DNA from: Cellvibrionaceae bacterium
GTDB taxonomy: Bacteria; Pseudomonadota; Gammaproteobacteria; Pseudomonadales; Cellvibrionaceae
DNA length: 64,000 nucleotides
Assembly: GCA_021151825.1 (NCBI GenBank)
Contig: JAGKWQ010000009.1
Span: 186,001-250,000 of the forward strand
Direction: 5' to 3'
Shown here: in pieces, positions 27,136-36,052 of the stretch
How the letters are laid out: each line of letters starts with the position of its first letter
Position numbering within the stretch: the stretch's first letter is position 1
Position numbers and translations under genes: made by a program
The notes under the pieces: model-generated
What the model was told of the DNA's origin: nothing
The model's database searches: none
Seen by the model: the letters and a program-made list of their open reading frames with translations, nothing else

Positions 27136-30100
27136 TTAGAACGTTTTAGGTGAAAGATACGTTAATAAATCCATCACTGACTGGATACGCTTCTCTGTGC
27201 TTTCCATATCCATTGTAAATTTCAATTGGTTTGCACCTTCCAGTTTGTACATGCGTGGCTGGCTTTGCACCAGTTTAACAATTTGCAGCGGATCAACGCG
27301 GGTGTCGCTCGCAAATTCCACTTTGCCGCCGCGATTGTTGGCTTCCAGTTTGGTAATGCCGATAGTCTCTGCATTGATTTTAATCTGGGTTACGCGGAAT
27401 AAATTTTTAATGGGTTCTGGCAATAAGCCAAAGCGATCAATCATTTCTACTTGTAAATCACGTAGTGCATCTTCGTTCTGCGCGTTGGCAAGGCGTTTGT
27501 ACATAACCAGGCGTGTATGTACATCGGGCAAATAATCAGCAGGAATTAGCGCAGGGATGCGTAAATTAATTTCAATGGCTTCACTTAAGGCTTTTTCAAG
27601 ATCAGCTTGCTTGCCTTGGCGAATTGCTTTTACTGCACGATCAAGCATATCCATATAGAGCGAGAAACCAATCGTCTGGATTTGACCACTTTGCTCTTCG
27701 CCCAGCAACTCGCCAGCACCACGAATTTCCATATCGTAAGTAGCCAGGGTAAAACCAGCACCCAGATCTTCAGCGGCACTGATTGCTTCAAGGCGTTTCA
27801 CTGCATCGTCTGTCATGCTGCGGCGATCCGGCGTTAGCAAATACGCATAGGCCTGATGATGCGAGCGCCCGACACGGCCACGCAATTGATGCAACTGAGC
27901 AAGGCCAAATTTATCCGCGCGGTTGATAATAATGGTGTTGGCACTGGGGATATCGATTCCGGTTTCAATAATAGTGGTACATACCATGATATTAAAACGC
28001 TTGTGGTAGAAGTCACTCATCACGCGTTCCAAATCGCGCTCGCGCATTTGGCCGTGGCCAACGGCGATGCGCGCTTCGGGAATTAACTCCTGTAAATCAC
28101 GCGCGATTTTTTCAATCGTGTCTACTTCGTTATGCAAATAATACACTTGGCCGCCACGGAGAATTTCCCGCAGGATCGCTTCTTTAATAGTGGCTTCATC
28201 ATAAGTGCGCACAAATGTTTTTACTGAAAGCCGCCGCGCAGGTGGTGTGGCGATAATCGATAAATCGCGAATACCTGCCATCGACATATTTAATGTACGT
28301 GGAATCGGCGTTGCCGTCAGAGTGAGAATATCTATCTCAGCACGCATAGCTTTCATCTGCTCTTTTTGCCGCACACCGAAGCGATGTTCTTCATCGATAA
28401 TTAACAAGCCGAGGTTTTTGAATTTAATATCCGGCTGCAATAATTTATGTGTACCGACAACGATGTCAACCTTGCCTTCAGCTACGCGCTCCAATACCTG
28501 ATTCACTTCTTTCGTAGTGCGGAAACGTGAAAGCACTTCCACAGTAATCGGCCATTCAGCAAAGCGATCTTTCAGTGATTCGTAATGTTGTTGTGCAAGC
28601 AGTGTGGTGGGCGCGAGTATCGCTACTTGTTTACCGCCGTGGCTAGCAACAAATGCAGCGCGCATTGCTACCTCGGTTTTACCAAAACCGACATCGCCGC
28701 AGACGAGTCGATCCATAGGTTTATTCGATAGCATATCGCTAACGACGGATTCAATTGCACGTTGTTGGTCCGGTGTTTCTTCAAACGGAAAGCTTGCAGA
28801 AAATGCTTCGTAAGCAGTCTGTGGATTGGGAAAGGCAAAACCTTTGCGTGCGGCACGACGAGCATAAACCTCTAATAATTCAGCAGCGGTATCACGAATT
28901 TGTTCTGCCGCTTTTTTACGCGCTTTTTGCCAGGATTCACTGCCTAATCGATGCAGTGGTGCGAGATCATCTTCGGCACCACTGTAGCGGCTAATTAAGT
29001 GTAAGTTAGTAACTGGAACGTAAAGCTTGGCTTCGTCGGCATATTCCAGCGTTAAAAATTCATTGGTTTGGTTATCAATTGTGATCGTTTCCAAACCGCG
29101 ATAGCGGCCTACACCGTGATCAATATGTACAACGGACGCACCGATTTTTAATTCGGTGAGGTTCTTCACCACCATATCGGCATTGTCTTGTGATTTTTGG
29201 CGGCGACGCTGTTGTTGAATTCGTTCGCCAAATAACTGCGATTCCGCAATCAATGCTAATTTGGGTTCTGCTTGTAGTAAGCCTTGTTCAAGTGGTGCAA
29301 CGGTGATCGCCAGTTTTTCACTGCTGGTATAAAAGTCTTCCCAGTTATCAACCGATGCGGGGCGAATGCGGATTCGTCCTAGCAGCTCCAATAAGGTTTC
29401 GCGGCGGCCAGCGGATTCAGCACAAAATAATACGCGACCATCAAATTCCATTAAAAACGCATGAATTGCAGCAAGCGGATTTTCTGCTTGTGCACGAATG
29501 GGTAATGATGGGGGCGTAGTGGTATTGAAATTGATATTGCCTTCTTTTGCTTCCAGCGTTGCGGAGCTCACAAATGTTCTGCAGTGGTTTTTTAAATGAC
29601 CGAATACTTCATCAATGGCCAGATAAATATCGCGCGGTGCCAGTAGTGGGCGTAGTGGGTCTACACGGCGGCTTTCATAGCGGCGCAGTAATTCAGCCCA
29701 GAAATTTTCGGCTGATTTTTCAATGTCACCCAGCGCATAGACTTGTGTATTTTGTGGCAGGTAATCAAATAAGGTGCTGCAAACATCAAAAAATAATGGC
29801 AAATAATATTCGATACCCGGCGGTGAAATACCGGCACTGATATCCTGGAATACCGGACAAGCTTTGTGGTTTACATCAAAGCGCTCAAGCCATTGCTGCT
29901 TGAATAAATTTATTCCTGCTTTATTTAAAGGAAATTCTTTGGCCGGCAACAGTTGGATTTTATCGACCTTGTCTATGGTTAATTGGGTTTCCGGGTCGAA
30001 GGTGCGCAAGCTTTCAATTTCGTCATCGAATAAGTCGATGCGATAGGGCAGATGGCTCCCCATCGGGTAAATATCCATGAGCGAACCGCGCACAGCGAAT

Positions 30101-30600
30101 TCGCCATGTTCATAAACGGTATCCACACAATGGTAGCCGGCGCGCTCCAGATTTTGCCGTAGCTGATTGGTATCTATTTGTTCGCCCACTGACACCATCA
30201 GGCTATTGCCCAGTAAATAAGATTGCGGCATCAGGCGTTGTAACAGGGTTGTTATTGGAACAATTAAAATTCCCTGCTTAATAGACGGTAATTTATAAAG
30301 CGTACTGAGTCGTTCGGAAATAATATCTTGATGTGGTGAGATGGTGTCGTAGGGGAGTGTCTCCCAATCGGCTAAATGTAGAACAGCGAGATGTTCCTGA
30401 TTTTTTGCAAAAAAAGATAATTCACTTTCCAGTCGAATAGCCGTGCTGGTATCTGCTGTGATGACCAGACTCAATCCTTTATAGGCTAAAGCAGCATTTA
30501 CGATGGCAAGTGATTGTGCTGAGCCGTGTAATTGCCCCCATGATTGCCGATTACCAGGGCGATTTGACAATGGGGGAGTCGCAAGTGAATGTAAAACCAT
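27136..30600 (-). CDS. mfd: Transcription-repair coupling factor
   Basis: Mfd removes stalled RNA polymerase and recruits UvrA for strand-specific repair. The 1154-residue product has a UvrB-like N-terminal part (VITADTSTAIRLESEL, HLADWETLPYD). The RNA-polymerase interaction region follows (KIGASVVHIDHGVGRYRGL). A RecG-like translocase comes next, with Walker A GDVGFGKTEVAMRA, DEEH in IIDEEHRFGVRQ, TATPIPRTLNMSM and QLRGRVGRSHHQAYAYLL. A C-terminal TRCF domain ends it. The length agrees with E. coli Mfd (1148). Confidence 0.99.
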   Translation of the reverse strand: MVLHSLATPPLSNRPGNRQSWGQLHGSAQSLAIVNAALAYKGLSLVITADTSTAIRLESELSFFAKNQEHLAVLHLADWETLPYDTISPHQDIISERLSTLYKLPSIKQGILIVPITTLLQRLMPQSYLLGNSLMVSVGEQIDTNQLRQNLERAGYHCVDTVYEHGEFAVRGSLMDIYPMGSHLPYRIDLFDDEIESLRTFDPETQLTIDKVDKIQLLPAKEFPLNKAGINLFKQQWLERFDVNHKACPVFQDISAGISPPGIEYYLPLFFDVCSTLFDYLPQNTQVYALGDIEKSAENFWAELLRRYESRRVDPLRPLLAPRDIYLAIDEVFGHLKNHCRTFVSSATLEAKEGNINFNTTTPPSLPIRAQAENPLAAIHAFLMEFDGRVLFCAESAGRRETLLELLGRIRIRPASVDNWEDFYTSSEKLAITVAPLEQGLLQAEPKLALIAESQLFGERIQQQRRRQKSQDNADMVVKNLTELKIGASVVHIDHGVGRYRGLETITIDNQTNEFLTLEYADEAKLYVPVTNLHLISRYSGAEDDLAPLHRLGSESWQKARKKAAEQIRDTAAELLEVYARRAARKGFAFPNPQTAYEAFSASFPFEETPDQQRAIESVVSDMLSNKPMDRLVCGDVGFGKTEVAMRAAFVASHGGKQVAILAPTTLLAQQHYESLKDRFAEWPITVEVLSRFRTTKEVNQVLERVAEGKVDIVVGTHKLLQPDIKFKNLGLLIIDEEHRFGVRQKEQMKAMRAEIDILTLTATPIPRTLNMSMAGIRDLSIIATPPARRLSVKTFVRTYDEATIKEAILREILRGGQVYYLHNEVDTIEKIARDLQELIPEARIAVGHGQMRERDLERVMSDFYHKRFNIMVCTTIIETGIDIPSANTIIINRADKFGLAQLHQLRGRVGRSHHQAYAYLLTPDRRSMTDDAVKRLEAISAAEDLGAGFTLATYDMEIRGAGELLGEEQSGQIQTIGFSLYMDMLDRAVKAIRQGKQADLEKALSEAIEINLRIPALIPADYLPDVHTRLVMYKRLANAQNEDALRDLQVEMIDRFGLLPEPIKNLFRVTQIKINAETIGITKLEANNRGGKVEFASDTRVDPLQIVKLVQSQPRMYKLEGANQLKFTMDMESTEKRIQSVMDLLTYLSPKTF

Positions 30601-31231
30601 AGAGGACCTGGATAGCCATTAAATAAAAATATCGGATATGAATAGCTGCCATCAATGTGAACATTTGAATGTTGAAAGTGTTCAGCGTGGCTTTTAATAA
30701 ATCGATTGATTGCAGGAAGACGAGATTCACTTTCATCAACTGGATCTATACTGATTTATCCGGCCAACATTGTACCTGTATGAAGACGGGCCTCTAGTAT
30801 GAAATCGAACAAATAAAATCAAAGCGGTTATTTATTAATCGGTTTTTCATCGCGAATCGAAATTTTTTGCAGTAAGTACTTCAAATACATGAAACTTTTT
30901 TGTCATCGAGGTTTGAGTCTGGTTCTATAGTTGCTACAATGCGGGGCGTTTCTTTAGGCGGTCTTCAAAACACATTGGTTGATCAGGCATTTTTGGGCAC
31001 GGAATGCGAATTATTACGACGGAATTTACGCCTTTTTTGCACACCGTTTATTGATATCCATAGAGAATGCCGGCCGATTTTTCTTAAGCCTCAATTTTTA
31101 TAAGTCTTTTTTTGTCGAGCGTTTTTGCTCAATGACAACATAATAGACTTTGCATTCATCTATCGCAATAAGATTAATTATCATTTGCATATTATTTGCA
31201 TTTTGCGTCGCTCGCTGTGGGAGATTACTTG
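30601..31231. other. Intergenic region between mfd and the nuo operon
   Basis: This 631-bp divergent gap has no convincing gene. Short open frames exist on both strands, but they lack good starts. It must contain the mfd promoter (minus strand, not pinpointed) and the nuo promoter (candidate at 30913-30940), leaving a nuoA leader of nearly 300 nt. It is AT-rich between 31080 and 31200. Confidence 0.5.
30913..30940 (+). promoter_or_regulatory. Candidate sigma-70 promoter for nuoA-N
   Basis: TTGAGT (30913-30918), a 16-bp spacer and TACAAT (30935-30940) are followed by GCGGGGCG. It is about 290 bp upstream of nuoA. Assigned by pattern only. Confidence 0.45.
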
Positions 31232-31669
31232 ATGTCAATTGACGCCATTGCGCATAACTGGTCCTTCGCTGTTTATATCTTCGGTGTTATTTTTATTTGC
31301 GTATTCATGCTCGCTATTCCTGTTTTTATGGGTGGTCGTAGCAAGGGTAGGGCGAAAACCGAGCCATTCGAATCCGGTATTGTTTCTGTAGGTGGTGCGC
31401 GCCTGCGTCTGTCGGCGAAGTTTTATTTGATCGCCATGTTCTTTGTAATTTTCGATATTGAAGCTCTTTTCCTTTACGCCTGGTCTGTATCGGTTCGTGA
31501 AAGCGGCTGGCCGGGTTTTATCGAAGTCTTTATTTTCGTTTCTGTTCTTCTTGTTGGCCTGATTTATATCTGGCGTCTTGGTGCCCTCGATTGGTCATCT
31601 GAAGCCCGCCGCCGTCGTATTAAAGACGAGGCAAACGCGAAGACCGCAGCAACCACCAATTCCAACTAA
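31232..31669 (+). CDS. nuoA: NADH-quinone oxidoreductase subunit A
   Basis: NuoA is a three-helix membrane subunit of complex I. The 145-residue product has helices near 12-35, 65-90 and 98-120 and the conserved loop KTEPFESGIVSVGGARLRLS, with FDIEALFLYAW after it. The start ATG 31232 has TGGGAG upstream. It is the first gene of the 13-gene operon. Confidence 0.96.
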   Translation: MSIDAIAHNWSFAVYIFGVIFICVFMLAIPVFMGGRSKGRAKTEPFESGIVSVGGARLRLSAKFYLIAMFFVIFDIEALFLYAWSVSVRESGWPGFIEVFIFVSVLLVGLIYIWRLGALDWSSEARRRRIKDEANAKTAATTNSN

Positions 31670-31695
31670 GTTTTAAGCATCCTGAGGTTTTCCTG

Positions 31696-32370
31696 ATGGA
31701 CTATACCCTGACGCGTATTGATTCCGACAATTCAGAAGTTCGCTACCCTGAGCAGCCCCGGGAGCGGGTAAGTGATCCACTGGAAGATCAGGTTCACAAA
31801 AATATTTATTTAGGCAAGTTGGAGGACATGGTCCACGGCGCAGTTAACTGGGGCCGCAAAAACTCTCTCTGGCCTTACAACTTTGGTTTGTCCTGCTGCT
31901 ACGTGGAAATGGCTACCGCCTTTACCGCGCCTCACGATCTCGCCCGTTTCGGTGCAGAAGTAATTCGTGCATCACCTCGCCAGGCTGACTTGATGGTGGT
32001 CGCCGGCACCTGCTTTATGAAGATGGCTCCGGTTGTTCAGCGTTTGTATGACCAAATGCTCGAACCTAAGTGGGTTATTTCCATGGGTTCCTGTGCAAAC
32101 TCCGGCGGCATGTACGATATTTACTCAGTTGTGCAGGGTGTCGATAAGTTCCTGCCGGTTGATTTGTATATCCCGGGCTGCCCTCCACGTCCTGAAGCCT
32201 TTTTGCAAGGTTTGATGTTGTTGCAGGAGTCGATTGGTAAAGAGCGTCGCCCATTGACATGGGTTGGTGGTGACCAGGGCGTATATCGCCCGGTAATGCC
32301 AGCACAGCGGGATGTTAAGCAGGCGGAACGTATTCAGGTAGTAAACCTGCGCGAGCCTGATGGCGTATAA
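31696..32370 (+). CDS. nuoB: NADH-quinone oxidoreductase subunit B
   Basis: NuoB carries cluster N2, the last 4Fe-4S centre before quinone. Ligands are visible in LSCCYVEMA (two adjacent Cys), AGTCFMKM and PGCPPRPEAFLQG. It has 224 residues. It lies 26 bp after nuoA and 55 bp before nuoCD. Confidence 0.97.
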   Translation: MDYTLTRIDSDNSEVRYPEQPRERVSDPLEDQVHKNIYLGKLEDMVHGAVNWGRKNSLWPYNFGLSCCYVEMATAFTAPHDLARFGAEVIRASPRQADLMVVAGTCFMKMAPVVQRLYDQMLEPKWVISMGSCANSGGMYDIYSVVQGVDKFLPVDLYIPGCPPRPEAFLQGLMLLQESIGKERRPLTWVGGDQGVYRPVMPAQRDVKQAERIQVVNLREPDGV

Positions 32371-32425
32371 CCTGTTGGTTTGCGCCCCCCTTCAAAGAAT
32401 TTTAATTTTAGTGATGAGCTGATAG

Positions 32426-34192
32426 ATGGCTGAGAATGCGACTCTAGATATTGCTTTGCCTCCGGTAGTGAGCGAACTGTTTGCTGAATTTGGTGAGGGA
32501 ACCTTTGTGGTTCAACCTACCAAAGATGACGTTCCTACACTTTGGGTAACGCGCGATAAGGTGGTTGAGGTATTGCGTTTCCTGCGCGATTTACCGAAGC
32601 CTTATTCAATGCTGTATGACCTGAGTGCGATGGATGAACGTTTACGTACTCATCGCTATGGTTTGCCAGCGTCGGATTTTACCGTTTTCTATCATCTGCT
32701 CTCGATTGAGCGCAACAGTGATATCCGTATCAAAGTTGCTCTATCATCGGATAGTTTGAGTGTCCCCAGCGTTATCAAAATCTGGCCAAACGCTAACTGG
32801 TATGAGCGTGAGGTGTGGGATTTATTTGGTATTGAGTTTGATGGCCATCCATTGCTGGTGCGCATCATGCTGCCGCGTACCTGGAAAGGGCATCCGCTGC
32901 GTAAGGATTATCCTGCGCGCGCAACTGAATTTGATCCGTTTATGCTGAATGCTGCAAAGCAGGAAGCTGAACAGGAAGGCTTGCGTTTTAACCCGGAAGA
33001 GTGGGGCATGAAACGTGGTACCAAGGATGAGGATTTCATGTTCCTCAACCTCGGTCCTAACCACCCGAGTGCGCACGGTGCTTTCCGTATTGTGTTGCAG
33101 CTGGATGGCGAAGAAATTCTCGATTGTGTTCCGGATATTGGTTATCACCACCGCGGCGCGGAGAAAATGGGTGAGCGTCAATCCTGGCACAGCTTCATTC
33201 CTTACACCGATCGTATCGATTACCTCGGTGGGGTAATGAACAACCTGCCTTACGTATTGGCAGTGGAAAAACTTGCCGGTATCAAAGTACCTGCGCGCGT
33301 TGAAACGATTCGCGTGATGATGGCTGAATTCTTCCGCATCACCAGCCACCTGTTGTTCCTGGGTACTTATATCCAGGACGTTGGTGGTATGACGCCGATT
33401 TTCTTCATGTTTACTGACCGTATGAAAGCCTATGACGTAATCGAGGCGATCACTGGCGGACGTATGCACCCGGCCTGGTTCCGTATCGGCGGTGTTGCTC
33501 ACGATCTTCCCAACGGCTGGCAAAAACTGGTGCGCGATTTTGTTGAGTGGATGCCCAAGCGTCTCGCTGAATACGAAAAAGCGGCAATCAGAAACAGCGT
33601 TTTAAAATCACGCACTATCGGTATCGCCCAGTACAACTCCAAAGAAGCAATTGAGTGGGGTGTAACTGGACCAGGTTTGCGTGCAACTGGTGTTGATTTT
33701 GACTTGCGTAAAGCACGTCCTTACTCTGGTTATCAGAATTTTGATTTTGATGTTCCTCTTGCTCATAACGGCGATGCTTACGATCGCTGTCTGGTTCGCG
33801 TTGAAGAAATGCGCCAGAGCTTGCGTATCATCAAACAGTGTTTGGATAACATGCCGGAAGGTCCGTACAAAGCAGACCACCACTTAACTTGTCCGCCGCC
33901 GAAAGAAAAAACCCTGCAGCATATCGAGACCTTGATTACTCACTTCTTGAGTGTGTCGTGGGGTCCAATCATGCCAGCAGGTGAGGCGAGTCAGTTAATC
34001 GAGGCAACCAAAGGCATCAACAGTTATTACCTGACGAGCGACAACTCCACTATGAGTTACCGCACGCGTATCCGTACGCCGAGCTTTGCGCATTTGCAGC
34101 AAATGCCATCGGTAATTAACGGCAGCATGATTCCCGATTTGATTGCTTACCTGGCCAGTATCGACTTTGTAATGGCCGACGTTGACCGCTAA
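32426..34192 (+). CDS. nuoCD: NADH-quinone oxidoreductase subunit C/D (fused)
   Basis: This is a fusion of the 30-kDa (NuoC, residues about 1-190) and 49-kDa (NuoD, about 195-588) subunits of the complex I connecting arm. NuoC carries WYEREVWDLFGIEFDGHP and RKDYPA. NuoD carries LNLGPNHPSAHGAFR, DIGYHHRGAEKMGERQSW and the C-terminal DIIAYLASIDFVMADVDR-type end. The CD fusion at 588 residues is the standard gammaproteobacterial form, as in E. coli and Pseudomonas, not a novelty. Confidence 0.98.
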   Translation: MAENATLDIALPPVVSELFAEFGEGTFVVQPTKDDVPTLWVTRDKVVEVLRFLRDLPKPYSMLYDLSAMDERLRTHRYGLPASDFTVFYHLLSIERNSDIRIKVALSSDSLSVPSVIKIWPNANWYEREVWDLFGIEFDGHPLLVRIMLPRTWKGHPLRKDYPARATEFDPFMLNAAKQEAEQEGLRFNPEEWGMKRGTKDEDFMFLNLGPNHPSAHGAFRIVLQLDGEEILDCVPDIGYHHRGAEKMGERQSWHSFIPYTDRIDYLGGVMNNLPYVLAVEKLAGIKVPARVETIRVMMAEFFRITSHLLFLGTYIQDVGGMTPIFFMFTDRMKAYDVIEAITGGRMHPAWFRIGGVAHDLPNGWQKLVRDFVEWMPKRLAEYEKAAIRNSVLKSRTIGIAQYNSKEAIEWGVTGPGLRATGVDFDLRKARPYSGYQNFDFDVPLAHNGDAYDRCLVRVEEMRQSLRIIKQCLDNMPEGPYKADHHLTCPPPKEKTLQHIETLITHFLSVSWGPIMPAGEASQLIEATKGINSYYLTSDNSTMSYRTRIRTPSFAHLQQMPSVINGSMIPDLIAYLASIDFVMADVDR

Positions 34193-34231
34193 TTATCCAG
34201 TAAACCAATTTAATTATTTGTACTGACTATT

Positions 34232-34741
34232 ATGATTATTTGTACTGATAGCAACCGTCCCAATGTCGAGCCCTATATATTGGCCGATGAAGATCGCGCT
34301 GAAATTGAGCATCACGTTCATCACTATGATGATTCGCGTGCTGCTTCTATTGACGCATTAAAAGTGATTCAACGTCGCCATGGTTGGGTGCCTGATGGCG
34401 CTATTCAACCGGTTGCAGATTTGCTCGGAATTTCTGCGCCCGATCTTGAAGGTGTAGCCACTTTTTACAGCTTGATTTTCCGTCGTCCTGTTGGCCGTAA
34501 CGTAATTAAAGTGTGCGACAGCATCGCTTGCCACCTGATGGATTTTGAAGTCGTTCAGGATGCAATCATCAAGCACATTAATGTTGGCCTTGGTGAAACC
34601 ACACCGGATGAGCGTTATACCTTGTTGCCAATTTGCTGTTTGGGTACCTGCGATAAAGCGCCGGCTATCATGATCAATGATGATACCCACACCAATCTGA
34701 CTCCCGAGCAAATTCCGGCACTGTTGGAGAAATATGTATGA
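34232..34741 (+). CDS. nuoE: NADH-quinone oxidoreductase subunit E
   Basis: NuoE is the 24-kDa thioredoxin-like subunit holding the 2Fe-2S cluster N1a. The Cys ligands lie in VCDSIACHLM (C-x4-C) and CCLGTCDKAP (C-x3-C). It has 169 residues. Its stop overlaps the nuoF start (ATGA at 34738-34741), indicating translational coupling. Confidence 0.97.
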   Translation: MIICTDSNRPNVEPYILADEDRAEIEHHVHHYDDSRAASIDALKVIQRRHGWVPDGAIQPVADLLGISAPDLEGVATFYSLIFRRPVGRNVIKVCDSIACHLMDFEVVQDAIIKHINVGLGETTPDERYTLLPICCLGTCDKAPAIMINDDTHTNLTPEQIPALLEKYV

Positions 34742-36042
34742 CAACTCTTTCCAACCTTGGCGAAATCAAACCGCTGACATACCGCATTGTTGATAATAAG
34801 CCGGTTGTCGATATCAACGAATACGAAGCGCTGGATGGTTATTTATCTGTACGTAAAGCAATTCCTGCAATGTCACCTGCTGATGTTCAGGCAGCAGTAA
34901 AAGATGCAAACCTGCGTGGCCGTGGCGGTGCAGGTTTCCCAGCGGGCATTAAGTGGGGCTTGATTCCCATGGGGCCAGACGCCGGTGCAAAATATCTCGT
35001 CTGTAATGCGGACGAAATGGAGCCGGGAACTTTTAAAGATCGCTTGTTAATGGAGTGTCTGCCGCATCAATTGGTGGAAGGCATGATCATCGCGGCTTAC
35101 GCGATCCAGGCAAAACGCGCTTACATTTTCTTGCGCGGTGAATATGTTCTTGCTGCAAAACACTTGAATGAGGCAATTGAGCAAGCCAACGCAAAAGGCT
35201 ATCTCGGTGAAAACATTTTAGGTTCCGGCTGGAGTCTCGATATGCATGTGCATACCGGGGCAGGGCGTTATATCTGTGGTGAAGAAACCGCATTGATCAA
35301 CTCGCTTGAAGGCCGTCGCGCCAATCCAAGAGCCAAACCGCCGTTTCCGCAAATTGCCGGTCTATGGGGTCGTCCAACCATTGTTAACAACGTGGAAACC
35401 CTGAGCAACTTATCGCACATCATCAACCGTGGTGCTGACTGGTTTAAAGGTTTGTCCCAAGGTAAAAGTCCCGATGGCGGAACCAAGATTTATGGTGCTT
35501 CCGGCAAGGTGAAAAATCCTGGCCTGTGGGAGTTACCAATTGGTACTACTGCGCGTGAAATCATTTATGAACACGCTGGTGGTATGCGCGATGGTTTGGA
35601 GCTGAAAGCCTGGTTACCGGGTGGTGCGTCAACTGACTTCCTGACTCCGGATCATCTGGATCTGGCAATGGATTTTGACACCATTATGAAAGCAGGCAGC
35701 CGTATGGGTACTGGCTTGGTGATGGTTGTTGATCACACCCAAAGCATGGTGTCGGCGGTGCGTAACCTCGAGCAGTTCTTTGCGCGTGAATCTTGCGGTT
35801 GGTGTACTCCCTGTCGCGATGGTTTGCCATGGTCGGTGAAAATGCTGCTCGCTATTGAGCGAGGTGAGGGTAAACCGGAATATCTGGATATCCTGCAGCA
35901 GCTCACCCGTCAGTTAGGCCCAGGCAAAACATTCTGTGCGCATGCGCCGGGTGCGATGGAGCCACTGCAAAGTGCATTGAAATATTTCCGTTCCGAATTT
36001 GAACAAGGTATAGCCCCGGCAACCGCTGCGGCTAATGCGTAA
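34738..36042 (+). CDS. nuoF: NADH-quinone oxidoreductase subunit F
   Basis: NuoF is the 51-kDa NADH- and FMN-binding subunit. The nucleotide/FMN motifs are LRGRGGAGFPAGIKWGL and YICGEETALINSLEG. The N3 4Fe-4S ligands are in ESCGWCTPCRDG, with the fourth Cys in KTFCAHAPGAMEP. It has 434 residues. Confidence 0.98.
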   Translation: MTTLSNLGEIKPLTYRIVDNKPVVDINEYEALDGYLSVRKAIPAMSPADVQAAVKDANLRGRGGAGFPAGIKWGLIPMGPDAGAKYLVCNADEMEPGTFKDRLLMECLPHQLVEGMIIAAYAIQAKRAYIFLRGEYVLAAKHLNEAIEQANAKGYLGENILGSGWSLDMHVHTGAGRYICGEETALINSLEGRRANPRAKPPFPQIAGLWGRPTIVNNVETLSNLSHIINRGADWFKGLSQGKSPDGGTKIYGASGKVKNPGLWELPIGTTAREIIYEHAGGMRDGLELKAWLPGGASTDFLTPDHLDLAMDFDTIMKAGSRMGTGLVMVVDHTQSMVSAVRNLEQFFARESCGWCTPCRDGLPWSVKMLLAIERGEGKPEYLDILQQLTRQLGPGKTFCAHAPGAMEPLQSALKYFRSEFEQGIAPATAAANA

Positions 36043-36052
36043 AGGCTAAGTC

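Noticed and set aside
30551..30790. Minus-strand open stretch upstream of mfd that reads like protein (SRLPAINRFIKSHAEHF)
   Set aside because: It is open for over 80 codons after a TAA but has no in-frame start codon with a ribosome site, and it overlaps the mfd start in another frame.
30900..31103. 67-codon plus-strand frame upstream of nuoA
   Set aside because: No ribosome site, contains the candidate nuo promoter, and shows no recognisable protein features.
32426..34192. NuoC-NuoD fusion as a novelty
   Set aside because: This fusion is standard in E. coli, Pseudomonas and related bacteria.
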